This document shows positions 27,179 through 38,496 of a DNA stretch of 64,000 bases, in pieces. The notes beneath the pieces were generated by a model. That model was not told the DNA's origin. It saw nothing but the letters and a program-made list of their open reading frames with translations, and ran no database searches. Source of the stretch: Sulfidibacter corallicola (GTDB lineage Bacteria > Acidobacteriota > Holophagae > Acanthopleuribacterales > Acanthopleuribacteraceae); contig NZ_CP071793.1 of the NCBI RefSeq assembly GCF_017498545.1, positions 9,356,256 to 9,420,255 of the forward strand. The letters run 5' to 3'. How positions within the stretch are numbered: the first letter of the stretch is position 1; every line of letters starts with the position of its first letter. The position numbers were made by a program, and so were the translations under genes.

Positions 27179-28045
27179 ATGATTCACGAGATCCGTCTTG
27201 CCGCCTGGAAAGGGATTCCCCTTCTGGTTACCAACATTTTGTCGATGCTCGCCTTGGTCGGCGTGCTCATCTGGGGTGCCACCAACGAAGACACATTGGT
27301 CGTCGTTTTCGCCGTGTTGTCCATGCTGGTCGCCTTCTTCTGCCTGTTCGGGTACTTCATGGTCAACCCGAACGAGGCCAAGGTCCTCCAGTTGTTCGGC
27401 CGCTACGTGGGCACCGTGCGCGATCCCGGCCTGCGCTGGGCCAATCCGTTCTACAGCAAAAAGCCCATATCTTTGCGGGTCCGGAACTTCGACACCGAGA
27501 CCATCAAGGTCAACGACAAATCGGGCAATCCCATCGAGATCGCCTCGGTGGTCGTGTGGAAGGTCGTCGATTCGGCGGAGGCCGTTTTCGAAGTGGACGA
27601 CTTTGAAAACTACGTCCACGTCCAGTCGGAGGCGGCCCTGCGCAACCTGGCCACGAGCTACGATTACGACTGTCACGGCAGCGGCGGCCTGAGCCTTTCG
27701 GGCAGTACCGGCGAGGTCAGCGAACAACTGCAGGTGGAAGTACAGAAGCGCTTGAAAAAAGCCGGGGTCAAAGTGCTGGAAACCCGCATCAGCCATCTGG
27801 CCTATGCGCCGGAAATCGCGGCGGCCATGCTTCAGCGACAGCAGGCGAGCGCGGTGGTCGCGGCCCGATCGCAGATCGTCGAGGGCGCGGTGGGCATGGT
27901 GGAAATGGCACTTACGCGCTTGAAAAGGGACGAGCTCGTCTCGCTGAACGAGGAACGTCAAGCGGCCATGGTCAGCAACCTGATGGTGGTCCTGTGCGGC
28001 GATCGCGGTCCGCAGCCGATCCTGAATACGGGCGGCGTCCACTAA
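27179..28045 (+). CDS. SPFH/band 7 membrane protein
   Basis: A 288-residue stomatin/prohibitin/flotillin-type protein. Two N-terminal hydrophobic segments (about 12-33 and 39-60) are followed by an SPFH domain (about 62-220) with GRYVGTVRDPGLRWANPFY and the VKVLETRISHLAYAPEIAAA segment, then a helical region rich in Ala and Gln (QRQQASAVVAARSQIVEGAV). Such proteins scaffold membrane microdomains and often partner with FtsH or NfeD-type proteases; none is next to it here. ATG 27179 follows AGGAG at good spacing. A family B repeat begins 18 bases after the stop. Confidence 0.9.
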   Translation: MIHEIRLAAWKGIPLLVTNILSMLALVGVLIWGATNEDTLVVVFAVLSMLVAFFCLFGYFMVNPNEAKVLQLFGRYVGTVRDPGLRWANPFYSKKPISLRVRNFDTETIKVNDKSGNPIEIASVVVWKVVDSAEAVFEVDDFENYVHVQSEAALRNLATSYDYDCHGSGGLSLSGSTGEVSEQLQVEVQKRLKKAGVKVLETRISHLAYAPEIAAAMLQRQQASAVVAARSQIVEGAVGMVEMALTRLKRDELVSLNEERQAAMVSNLMVVLCGDRGPQPILNTGGVH

Positions 28046-28062
28046 AACTGTCCACTAAAAGC

Positions 28063-28094
28063 TGTCCACTAAAAACACGAAAAAACACGAAAAG
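28063..28094 (+). repeat. Family B element, left inverted copy
   Basis: The sequence starts TGTCCACTAAAAACACG and ends CACGAAAAG (32 bp). Its exact reverse complement is at 29384-29415. It begins 18 bases after the SPFH gene's stop codon. Confidence 0.9.
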
Positions 28095-28110
28095 GATAAC
28101 TCCAGCATTG

Positions 28111-29085
28111 CCTGCCCAGTGCGGCGATCGCTTCCTCGATGGGGTTCGGGAATCCGTTTTGTTCTTTCACAGTTGGTTACCTCGGAAACCTAGGTCATCA
28201 CTCCCGAGTTCGCTGGGGTGGTTTTTCGGGGCCCTTCGTCAATTTCGTGGACAAAAGCGCGAAATGGATACCTCCTGCATGGCCTGCCCAGTGCGGCGAT
28301 CGCTTCCTCGATGGGTTTTGGGAATCCGTTTTGTTCTTTCCCAGTTGGTTACCTCGGAAACCTAGATGATCACTCCCGGGTTCGCTGGGGTGGTTTTTCG
28401 GGGCCTTTCGGGAATTTCGTGGACAAAAACACGAAATGGATTACTCCAGCATTACCTGCCCAGTGCGGCGATCGCTTCCTCGATGGGATTCGGGAATCCG
28501 TTCTGTTCTTTCCCCGTTGGTTACCTCGGAAACCTAGGTCATCACTCCCGGGTTCGCTGGGGTGGTTTTTCGGGGCCTTTCGTGAATTTCGTGGACAAAA
28601 ACACGAAATGGATACCTCCTGCATGGCCTGCCCAGTGCGGTGATCGCTTCCTCGATGGGTTTTGGGAATCCGTTCTGTTCTTTCCCTGGCGGTTACCTCG
28701 GAAACCTAGATAATCACTCCCGGGTTCGCTGGGGTGGTTTTTCGGGGCCTTTCGTGAATTTCGTGGACAAAAACACGAAATGGATACCTCCTGCATTACC
28801 TGCCCAGGGCGGCGATCGCTTCCTCGATGGGATTCGGCAATCCGTTCTGTTCTTTCCCAGTTGGTTACCTCGGAATCCTAGGTCATCACTCCCGGGTTCG
28901 CTGGGTGGTTTTTCGGGGCCCTTCGTCAATTTGGTGGACAAAAGCGCGAAATGGATACCTCCTGCATGCCGTGCCCAGTGCGGCGACCGCTTCCTCGATG
29001 GGTTTCGGGAATCCGTTCTGTTCTTTCCCAGTTGGTTACCTCGGATTCCTAGGTCATCACTCCCGAGTTAGCTGGGGTGGTTCTT
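28111..29085 (+). repeat. Family C tandem array, six units of about 172 bp
   Basis: Units begin with CCTGCCCAGTGCGGCGATCG at 28111, 28283, 28455, 28627, 28799 and, diverged, 28969. Spacing is 172 bp four times, then 170 bp. Each unit carries GGTTACCTCGGAAACC (an imperfect dyad), CATCACTCCCG, GCTGGGGTGGTTTTTCGGGG and CGTGGACAAAA followed by CGAAATGGAT. The period is not a multiple of three, so the array is not coding. Confidence 0.92.
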
Positions 29086-29383
29086 CCGCGAAGGGCATTC
29101 TTGGTGAAATCAAATGAATTCCCATGTGGCAGCTCAGTGACCACCAAAGCCTAAAACCATCGCTTCAATACGTTTACAAACCCTGCATTGGACTTCGTTC
29201 ACGTATGATTTTGACGCTCCAACCAGTGAGGATTCAGGTCCAGATGAGCACATGAGCTCCCGTGGGCAACCCACCTGTTGAGACATGTTTAGGGTTTCAC
29301 ATCTAGTTTCGCTTACACGTAATTTAAGCGACCCTCCTACGAACGAAGATCCAGGCCCACGAGAGTCACAGCGCTCCCGTGGG

Positions 29384-29415
29384 CTTTTCGTGTTTTTTCG
29401 TGTTTTTAGTGGACA
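29384..29415 (-). repeat. Family B element, right inverted copy
   Basis: This is the perfect 32 bp reverse complement of 28063-28094. It lies 27 bases past the stop codon of the minus-strand propeller gene that ends at 29443. Confidence 0.9.
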
Positions 29416-29442
29416 GTTTTTGGTGGACGGATTTTGGCGGAC

Positions 29443-30300
29443 TCACTTGGTAGGCATGGTCGGCATCGCCACTTTTTTCACCATCGAACCGTCCGCATTC
29501 ATTTCGTAGACCTCCTCCGGCCCACCGCGATAAGAAGTGAACACCAGGCGATCCTGACTCAACCAAACCGGAAGGTGATCGATGCTGCGATTGTGGGTCA
29601 GCCGGATCGGCTTGCCGCCATCCACCTCGATCTTGAAGATTTCATAGGCGCCGTCGCGCTCGGCGTTGTAGGCCAGCCACTTTCCGTCGGGCGACCACCA
29701 CAACCCGTAAATTCGCGAGGCATCCCGAGTCACCACCCCCAACGGCTTGCCGGTTGGATCCATCAAACGCAGTTCGTAGCCCGTACCTTCATTTTTCACG
29801 TAGGCGATTCGTTCACCGGCTGGATCGTAGATCGGCGAGCCGTGATACGTGGCCGAGCCGTGGGTCAGCCGTTTCACATTGCCGCCGTGCTCGTCCATGA
29901 CGTAGATATGCCGGACGCCGTCGTGGTCCCGGCTGTGCAGGATGGACTTGCCGTCGGGCGAGAATTTGCCGCCAATGGCACCGTCGTTCGGTTTGGTCAG
30001 CGCCCTGCTCGTTTTTCGCGTCAGGTCGTACAGGTAAATCGCCTGCGGCACCGTTTCTCCCGCCATGATGTACAGGAATCGTTTGCCGTCCGGCGCCCAA
30101 AAGGCGTATCCGTCGAAGGAAGGCGATTCGGTAATGCGCGTGGGCTTCGGCGATCGTTGGTCCCACAGGAACAACTCCCAGTTGCCGACGCTGTCGGACA
30201 TGAACGCGAGGTACTTGCCGTCGGGCGACCACATGGGTCGATGGAAATTGGGCGGGCCGGACTCGATGAGCAACAGGGTCGTAAGTAGCATCGGTAGCAT
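29443..30300 (-). CDS. TolB-like WD40 beta-propeller protein
   Basis: A 285-residue protein with a short hydrophobic N-terminus (MLPMLLTTLLLIESG), probably a brief signal peptide. It has six or seven PD40/TolB-type blades marked by W-S-P-D-G-K motifs (RPMWSPDGKYLAF, AFWAPDGKRFLY, KFSPDGKSILH, LWWSPDGKWLAY). These propellers bind proteins or peptides in the periplasm. ATG 30300 follows AGGAGG; the longer open frame upstream has no such signal. The gene is divergent from a membrane-bound winged-helix regulator that itself carries the same kind of propeller, so the two probably function or evolved together. Confidence 0.85.
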   Translation of the reverse strand: MLPMLLTTLLLIESGPPNFHRPMWSPDGKYLAFMSDSVGNWELFLWDQRSPKPTRITESPSFDGYAFWAPDGKRFLYIMAGETVPQAIYLYDLTRKTSRALTKPNDGAIGGKFSPDGKSILHSRDHDGVRHIYVMDEHGGNVKRLTHGSATYHGSPIYDPAGERIAYVKNEGTGYELRLMDPTGKPLGVVTRDASRIYGLWWSPDGKWLAYNAERDGAYEIFKIEVDGGKPIRLTHNRSIDHLPVWLSQDRLVFTSYRGGPEEVYEMNADGSMVKKVAMPTMPTK

Positions 30301-30501
30301 GGGGGAAACCTCCTGGAACGTGTTGCGCCACCCTAACGGACTCCGTGGCAAAAGGTCCTCACGGCCCGCTGACCTTTTGCTGACCTTTTTATAACCTTTG
30401 ATTCCTGGTGGTTGGCTGCGCAAAAAGGATGGGGCTCGGGACCGCAAACTGATAGATTGGGACAAGCCCTCAGCCGACGAAAACAGCCTCGGGAGATGTA
30501 C

Positions 30502-32628
30502 ATGGTGGCGCAGGACAAGAGTTTGCCGTTTCGACTGGGCCCCCTGACGGTGCGGCCCGACCTGAACCGGATCGAAGGGCCGACCGAAACGGTTCGGTTG
30601 GAGCCCCTGGTCATGCGGATTCTGGTCTATCTCGCGGAACACCAAGGGCGAACGGTTTCGCGAGAAGAACTGATCCGGGAGATTTGGGCCCAACAACACG
30701 TCTCGGATCACGCGCTCAATCGGGCCCTGTCGAAATTGCGAAAGGCCCTGGGCAACCATCCCACGGCACGCGGCATGATTGAAACCATTCCGAAAATCGG
30801 GTATCGGTTGACGGTTTCCCCCGAACCCCTGGCGACGCCGCCGCACGCGACGCCCATCGAAGATCACCCACCGCTCCCGACGGGCGGCGACCAAGCGCCC
30901 GCCGCGCCTTCGAAGGTGCCCGCCCTGATGGCCGGTCTCCTGCTGCTCGGGCTGACCACGGCGTGGCTCTCCTCGCGCCTGGAGTCACCTCCGATGCCAT
31001 CGGACGAGGGGTCGCCGGGTTATCGCTTCCGACCCCTGACCAGCCTGCCAGGCTACGAAATGGAGCCTTCGTGGTCACCGGATGGGCGATCCTACGTGTT
31101 CAGCCATTTCCGGTACGAAGGATTCCGGGCCTACCAAACCGATCTTTATTCCGGTGAATTAGGTAGCAGTCCCAATATTTTACTCGAACTGCCAGGCGAC
31201 GAGTTCGCGCCCCGGTGGTCGCCGGACGGTCGCCAATTGGCCTTTCTCTCCAAAGAGGCGGACGCCGTGACGGTGATGCTCCGCGACGAAGCCGGGCAAC
31301 TGCACCGGCTGTACCGCTCCGCGAACCCCCAGGGCCAGTTGGACCTCGAATGGGCGGCGAATGGCGATGGTCTCTACCTGGCGGACCGGCCCTCGAAGAT
31401 GGGCCCCCTGCGCATCGTGTGGCGATCCCTGGCCGACGATCGCTTCCAAATCCTCACGGATCCACCGGCCCAATACCTCGGGGACCGCCAACCCGCACGC
31501 TCGCCGGACGGTACGCGCCTGGCCTTCGTTCGTTTTCGCACCCAAGCCATCGGCGACATCCACGTGTTGGCGTTGGCATCGGGGAAAACGGTTCGACTCA
31601 CCGCGGAGAACCACGACATCCAGGGCCTGATGTGGCTGGATGGGCGGACCCTGCTGTTCAGTTCCAATCGCGCGGGGAACTACTCGCTTTGGAAGCTGGA
31701 TACGGCAACCCAAAGCCTGGCGTACGTGCCGACCCAGGGGCGAAACGCGACACGCCCAGCTCCGGCGGCGCGCCCTGGCGCGTTCGCCTACGAAGAATGG
31801 AAGAGCGAAATCAACGTACTGCGCCTGGCCGGCGGCACCCTCTCTCGACCGATCGTTTCGACCCACTGGGACTGGCAGGCCACCCCCAGTCCCGACGGCA
31901 CGCGCTTGGCCTTTCTCTCGAACCGGAGCGGCTCCACCGAACTCTGGTTGGCTGACGGCGACGGCGCCGAACCCAGGCGGGTGAAGGGATTCGCCCAGCG
32001 GTTCTCGACGAGCATGAGCTGGTCTCCCGACGGACGTGATCTGGTGTTTGCCGTCCCACAGGACGGCCAATTCGACCTGTTCCGCTACCGAAGCGCTGCC
32101 GAACCGGCAGTCCAGCGGCTGACCCGCGACGCCACCGACGAACGGTTCCCCGTGTTCGGGCCCGAAGGTCGCTACATCTACTTCACCACCAACCGAAACG
32201 GCTCCTGGCAGCTCATGCGGATGCCCGCCATGGGCGGCACCGCGGAAGCGGTCACGCGCGATGGCGGGTTTATCGGGCGGTTCGGCGCGCGCGACTCCCG
32301 CCTGTACTTCAGCCGCCAGGGTGAGCCCGGCCTGTGGCGGTTGGACCTCGCGGCGAGCGAGGCACCCGAAAAGGTCGCCGAAGACTTTCCGGCAACGGCG
32401 GCCACGAACTGGTGCGTCACCGAGTCCGGCGTGGTCTACCTGAACGAAAAAGGCAACATGGAGACCGAGCTGGTCTATCTCGATCACGATGGGGCCACCC
32501 GGCGACGGGTGCCGCTAGAGATGGAAATCTATCCCCTCGGCGGACTCCACGTGGGCCTGGACGGCGACGTCTGGATGTCGGTCATCGACAAAAGCGACTC
32601 GGATCTATGGCTCGCCAACCCGGAGTGA
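30502..32628 (+). CDS. CadC-like winged-helix regulator with membrane anchor and WD40 propeller
   Basis: A 708-residue one-component transmembrane regulator. Residues about 5-105 are an OmpR/PhoB-type winged helix (VRLEPLVMRILVYLAEHQGR, VSDHALNRALSKLRKALG, ETIPKIGYRLTV). A Pro-rich linker leads to one membrane segment near residues 135-155. The remainder is a periplasmic TolB/PD40 propeller (EPSWSPDGRSYVFS, RWSPDGRQLAFLS, SPDGTRLAF, MSWSPDGRDLVF, FGPEGRYIYF). Topology mirrors CadC: DNA-binding domain inside, sensor outside. ATG 30502 is preferred over 30496 for spacing from CGGGAG. It is divergent from the propeller gene at 29443-30300, its likely target. A family B repeat begins directly at the stop codon. 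Confidence 0.87.
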   Translation: MVAQDKSLPFRLGPLTVRPDLNRIEGPTETVRLEPLVMRILVYLAEHQGRTVSREELIREIWAQQHVSDHALNRALSKLRKALGNHPTARGMIETIPKIGYRLTVSPEPLATPPHATPIEDHPPLPTGGDQAPAAPSKVPALMAGLLLLGLTTAWLSSRLESPPMPSDEGSPGYRFRPLTSLPGYEMEPSWSPDGRSYVFSHFRYEGFRAYQTDLYSGELGSSPNILLELPGDEFAPRWSPDGRQLAFLSKEADAVTVMLRDEAGQLHRLYRSANPQGQLDLEWAANGDGLYLADRPSKMGPLRIVWRSLADDRFQILTDPPAQYLGDRQPARSPDGTRLAFVRFRTQAIGDIHVLALASGKTVRLTAENHDIQGLMWLDGRTLLFSSNRAGNYSLWKLDTATQSLAYVPTQGRNATRPAPAARPGAFAYEEWKSEINVLRLAGGTLSRPIVSTHWDWQATPSPDGTRLAFLSNRSGSTELWLADGDGAEPRRVKGFAQRFSTSMSWSPDGRDLVFAVPQDGQFDLFRYRSAAEPAVQRLTRDATDERFPVFGPEGRYIYFTTNRNGSWQLMRMPAMGGTAEAVTRDGGFIGRFGARDSRLYFSRQGEPGLWRLDLAASEAPEKVAEDFPATAATNWCVTESGVVYLNEKGNMETELVYLDHDGATRRRVPLEMEIYPLGGLHVGLDGDVWMSVIDKSDSDLWLANPE

Positions 32629-34214
32629 GTCCACGAAAAGCACGAAAAAACACGAACACGAACGGTTTCCTTCCTCCGAATCTCGCGCTTCGACCTCGCC
32701 TGGATTATAGGTTCAAAGGGTAAAAACCCTCTATTTCAAGGGGCCAAGGTTAGATGCTCGAGTTTCGTCATCCTGGATTGGAACATTTCTTCCAGACTGG
32801 GAAGACCACTCAGACGAAGCCTTGGCGTGTTTTTCCGTGTTTTTAGTGGACCCAAGAAAACCACGAAAAGACACGACAAAGTATAGGCCCAACGGGGTCG
32901 GTTCCTCCCCGTGGTGGATCGGGCTCGACATTTTTTATTTGTCCACGGATCACACGGATGGACACGAATAAACAGGACCCATGAAGGGCAAACGACAGGT
33001 GTTTTGAGAAGAGCCCGAGCTGAACTTTAAAAAACAGACTCCTGACACCCATCGAATGAGCGTTCTGATTACCGAGCAGGCGATGTTGGGAGTTACCCTT
33101 TCGTGTGCTTTGGTGTTTTTGTCCACAAAAGGACACGAAACCCCCTCCTCGCCGGGTCGGCTCCGCTCCAATGCTCAGGCTCCACCGAAGGGTTCGAATC
33201 TTGTCCATGAATGGCACAGGTCGACACGAATCAGGCTTCCATCACCACGGCGTTTGGGGATGGGGCTTTGCCAGGTTTTTCGGCTTCCCGATCTCTTCTC
33301 TGCTCACTGGCGCCATCCCGATCCGGAGCGGCGGGCTTCCATTTCATGTCCTCTCGGGCCAAGGCATATTCACACCTTAATACCTAAAATTATCAAGGTT
33401 CACATCAAGTACCACCAAAAGCCCCTTGGTTTCGACATGTTTGGACCAACGCATATTCGTGTCATCCGTGTGATTCGTGGACGGTTCTTCCCTGGTCACC
33501 AGGAACGACCCGAAGGGCTTAGTGAGCGATGTCGGGAGTTTCCTTCCCGCGTTGGATCGCGATCTACATTTTTTGTTTGCCCACGAATCACACGGACTGA
33601 CACGGATAAATGGGACCCAAGGACGTCACCCAGCAGGTACTCTGAGAGAAGTCTGAGCTTAAAATCAAAAGTATCAAGTGCTTATGCAGATTTAGTTGTC
33701 ATTTTGAATCATCTGGGCTTGTGTTCCGTTCCGTGAAAAACAACACACTCGGCCTCGAAGGGAATGACTGTGTTTGTATTCGTGTGGATCTGTGTGGTCC
33801 GTGGACAAGTCATCACTTGCCGCGCGTGACGAGTCGGTAGGCAGGAATCAAACCCGTTGGCCCTTTGGGCAAGGTTCTTGTTATCAGATCTAACACACTG
33901 AAAAACAACAGAAAATTGTCCTGACACGCATCGAATAAGCGATTGCATCACTGGGCAGGCAATGCAGGAAGTATCCATTTCGTGTCCTTTCGTGTTTTTA
34001 GTGGACAAAAAAGGCAACCCGTTTTCGTGGACGATTTAGGGGGCGGTGATTGCGACCCCCGAGGATTGCCGCTATGATGATGCGATCCTCCATGAACCAA
34101 ACTGGCTCGCCGGCTCCGCCCGCGTGCCGCGCATCTCCCCAGATCGACCTCGATCGGCCGATATCGCGGTTCCCGTTCAGGATGAACCGTCGCGCCGAGG
34201 AAGAGAGCCCCATC
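32629..34214. other. Repeat-mosaic spacer
   Basis: No gene is supported in about 1.6 kb. Family B copies are at about 32629-32658, 32826-32850 and 33979-34006. Scattered family A pieces occupy about 32940-33600 (TCCACGGATCACACGGATGG at 32942, the GCGTTTGGGGATGGGG segment near 33250, CATATTCGTGTCATCCGTG near 33450, GCCCACGAATCACACGG near 33580). Internal order matches the tandem units at 45 kb, but with many differences. Confidence 0.65.
32940..33600 (+). repeat. Diverged family A unit with flanking arms
   Basis: The order of modules (TCCACGGATCACACGG arm, GCGTTTGG segment, CTTCCCGATCTCTTC segment, GGTTTCGACATG segment, ATTCGTGTCATCCGTGTG arm, GTTCTTCCCTGGTCACC segment) follows the 392 bp unit seen at 45 kb. 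An insertion separates the first arm from the GCGTTTGG segment. Confidence 0.6.
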
Positions 34215-34568
34215 ATGACGACGTCCGACCCCCGAGAAGATACCGGATCTTCTCCCGATGATGCCGCCGGCCCCGACCTTTCTTCGCCCCGTGTTCAAGC
34301 GCTGCTGGATCGCTACTGGCACCGCAATTTGCGCTGGATGGGCGTTTTGCTGTGCGTTTGGCTGGTGGTCGGCCTGGGCTGCGGCATCCTGTTCGCCGAC
34401 GTGCTCAACCAATTTCGGCTCTTCGGGTACCCGTTGGGATTTTGGTTCGCCCAACAAGGGAGCATCATGACGTTCGTGGTGCTGATCCTCATCTATTGCC
34501 TGGTCATGAATCGGCTGGACGCCCAGCACCACCGCGATTTGCAGCGACTGAAGAAGGAATCTCGATAG
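34215..34568 (+). CDS. DUF4212 small membrane subunit of a solute symporter
   Basis: A 117-residue protein with two hydrophobic segments (about 40-62 and 78-100) and the family pattern YWHRNLRWMGVLLCVW ahead of the first. DUF4212 proteins are almost always encoded next to a large sodium:solute symporter and are thought to be its small subunit; here the symporter starts 4 bases after the stop. ATG 34215 is chosen because conservation begins shortly after; ATG 34194 in the same frame is an alternative with a poorer context. Confidence 0.85.
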   Translation: MTTSDPREDTGSSPDDAAGPDLSSPRVQALLDRYWHRNLRWMGVLLCVWLVVGLGCGILFADVLNQFRLFGYPLGFWFAQQGSIMTFVVLILIYCLVMNRLDAQHHRDLQRLKKESR

Positions 34569-34572
34569 CGTT

Positions 34573-36426
<1,854 letters not shown>

Positions 36427-36689
36427 AAGACAACTTACTTAAAAAACGCGAGAGGATCGGCGCTCATCAAGGGCCGGGAACCTCCCGAACAGATCGTGAC
36501 TCTGGAGATATGATGCTTGGATAGGTTGAACAGGCTGGCTTACCGCCCCTACGCAACCTTTAGGTTTTAGGACGCTTATGCGCACACGGGCACTTCAAGC
36601 AGAGTTCCTTCGACGGGTTCCGGCCTTTCGGGTGCGAGATCCCGAACCCGGTCGAACCATCGAAGGACGTACCTCGGGAGTCCCCGCAT

Positions 36690-36970
36690 CTCGAAAGGGA
36701 AATCGTGCCTGTAGGTGGAACAGCTTGTTCCACCAATCGAAGCGATGTCTGCTTCGACCTGCCACCAAGCCAAAGAGCGAAGCCGACACTCCCTGGCTGC
36801 ACGCCATCGAAGCCCCAAAGTCCAAAGTCCCCGCATCGCGAGAGGGGCGTAAGGCTTGTAGGTTGGCCCGCCGGGCCGACGCTTCGAAGCGACTCTCACT
36901 CGGTGTTCCCGGATCAGGAGAGAGGCGTCGGGTTTGTAGGTGGAGCTGCCAGCTCCACCAATCGAAGCGA
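36690..36970 (-). repeat. Family D copies, minus orientation, three variants
   Basis: Three hairpins differ in stem sequence but keep pairing: GGTGGAACA with TGTTCCACC at 36714-36734; GGTTGGCCC with GGGCCGACG (G-T pairs) at 36861-36881; GGTGGAGCT with AGCTCCACC at 36939-36959. Each is preceded by TGTAG and followed by a CGAAGCGA-like sequence. Confidence 0.75.
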
Positions 36971-37260
36971 CTCAAGCAACGACAATCAATTGAGCCAAAG
37001 AGCGAAGCCACCCACTCCCCCGAACCGGGCTATGCCGAGGTTTCGCCGCTCCCAATCACTTCCTCACGGCGTTTCCGGATTGCGCCGACTGGTTGTGCAA
37101 GCTGGCTTACCGCCCCTGCCACACCGGCCGTGATGAACCGATCCGGGCACCGTGAATCTCTCCCAAGGCGGAAAGTCTGGGCAAATGTGCTCCGATGAAG
37201 GGGCAATCCCGAGCGGCCGCGCTTCGCTCTTTCTGTGACGCGTCTGCTTTGGTTCCGTCA

Positions 37261-37705
37261 CTTCGATTGGTGGAGCAAGCTGCTCCACCTACAGGCCTTA
37301 CGCCCCTCTCCCGATGCGGGGGCTTTGGACTTTGCGGCTTTTGATTGGCGTCGCGAGGGAAATGATCGGCTTCGCTCTTTGGCTTGGTGACAGGTCGAAG
37401 CAGACGTCGCTTCGATTGGTGGAGCAAGCTGCTCCACCTACAGGCCTTACGCCCCTCTCCCGATGCGGGGGCTTTGGACTTTGCGGCTTTTGATTGGCGT
37501 CGCGAGGGAAATGATCGACTTCGCTCTTTGGCTTGGTGGCAGGTCGAAGCAGACGTTGCTTCGATTGGTGGAGCAAGCTGCTCCACCTACAGGCCTTACG
37601 CCCCTCTCCCGATGCGGGGGCTTTGGACTTTGCGGCTTTTTGATTGGCGTCGCGAGGGAAATGATCGGCTTCGCTCTTTGGCGCAATTGATTGCCGTTGC
37701 TTGGG
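37261..37705 (+). repeat. Family D tandem array, three units of 149 bp
   Basis: Units begin CTTCGATTGGTGGAGCAAGC at 37261, 37410 and 37559 (period exactly 149). Each has the hairpin GGTGGAGCA with TGCTCCACC, the CTACAGGCCTTACGCCCC segment, GCGGGGGCTTTGGACTTTG, and TTGGCGTCGCGAGGGAAATG. The third unit ends in GCGCAATTG and runs into a fourth, diverged hairpin (GTCGGCCC with GGGCCAAC) near 37719-37738. Confidence 0.92.
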
Positions 37706-37866
37706 TCGCTCCGAGGCGTCGGCCCAGCGGGCCAACCTACAGGCTTTACGGCTCTTTCTGCATCCGGGGACACCAGGGATTCCTCGCTTCGATGGGGTTG
37801 CAACCACCCAGCGAGATTCACGGTTCAGGTGGTCTCGTGGTCACGATTCGTTGGGGAGCGGCGCTC

Positions 37867-37903
37867 GGGACGCGACCGGCGGTTCCCGTGCCCGCCGCGT
37901 CCC
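37867..37903 (-). terminator. Possible terminator hairpin after T6SS operon
   Basis: A GC-rich stem of two stacked parts (GGGACG with CGTCCC, CGGCGG with CCGCCG) lies 12 bases after the TPR gene's stop on the minus strand. No T-tract follows, so assignment is tentative. Confidence 0.35.
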
Positions 37904-37914
37904 CGGTCATCGCG

Positions 37915-38352
37915 TCACTCGGCGATCTTGATCTTGGTGCGCAGGAACGCCAGGTACTTGGGATCTTCGTCCTCGTCGCCCAGCAAGTCCATGCCGCTCC
38001 CCATGTAGGCCCGCGTCAACTCGTCGGCGGCGCGGTCCATGTTGCCCAACTCGAATTGCGTCTTGCCCAACAGGAAATGGAGAAACGGGTTCCCGATCGC
38101 GTCGGGACAGTGCATCGCCTGCTGCAACACCGTCAAGGCGTTCGGCCAATCCTCCATGAAGACGCGGGTCTCGCCCAGCGCAGTCAACACCCAGGTCGCC
38201 GTATCCCAGTCCGTCTTGGGCTCGGGAATCAGGTCGAAAGCCTTCTCGTACTGGTCGATGGCGTCCTCGTACTCCTCCAGTTCGACCAGACTGTCGCCGC
38301 GTTCGCAATAGGTTTTGATCTGTTCGTGGGTTTTGGGATCCAGTTCAGCCAT
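37915..38352 (-). CDS. TPR protein at end of T6SS cargo operon
   Basis: A 145-residue acidic protein made of three or so tetratricopeptide repeats (YCERGDSLVELEEYEDAIDQYEKAF; WVLTALGETRVFMEDWPNALTVL; FLHFLLGKTQFELGNMDRAADEL). It lacks a signal peptide or membrane segment, so is cytoplasmic. Its gene is 144 bases downstream of the nuclease toxin and on the same strand. Small acidic proteins in this position are commonly immunity proteins that hold the cognate toxin inactive; a chaperone role is equally possible. Function is inferred from position only. Confidence 0.8.
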   Translation of the reverse strand: MAELDPKTHEQIKTYCERGDSLVELEEYEDAIDQYEKAFDLIPEPKTDWDTATWVLTALGETRVFMEDWPNALTVLQQAMHCPDAIGNPFLHFLLGKTQFELGNMDRAADELTRAYMGSGMDLLGDEDEDPKYLAFLRTKIKIAE

Positions 38353-38496
38353 CTCGGCACTTCCTTTGTGTTTTTTCGCGCGAATGATCCCAGGTCACTC
38401 GCGGAGGATGGAACCAGGGACGCGAAGCCGACGACGGATGTGGGTTCGTGGCCGAATCCATTCGCCGTGATGGCGGGCGAACGGTCCTCACTTCCG

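Larger units (their letters stand above)
28046..29442. other. Spacer: tandem array framed by inverted family B copies
   Basis: This convergent spacer carries a family B element at each end in inverted orientation and six copies of a 172 bp unit between. From about 29090 to 29380 the sequence is unique except for two diverged copies of a GGATTCAGGTCCA/GAAGATCCAGGCCCACGAG motif (about 29229 and 29345). No coding region is supported. Confidence 0.7.
36427..37914. other. Spacer filled with family D palindromic repeats
   Basis: No gene is supported. The left half (about 36600-37020) holds minus-oriented copies of family D, and the right half (37261-37790) plus-oriented copies, so the whole is an imperfect inverted arrangement. 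The GAGCGAAGC and GGTCGAAGCAGAC segments recur throughout. Confidence 0.7.

Noticed and set aside
28111..29085. CRISPR array
   Set aside because: Units are 172 bp and repeated along their whole length; there are no short repeats with variable spacers and no cas genes.
28139..29117. Small open frames repeated through the 172 bp array
   Set aside because: Period 172 is not divisible by three, so frames shift between units; no ribosome binding site accompanies them.
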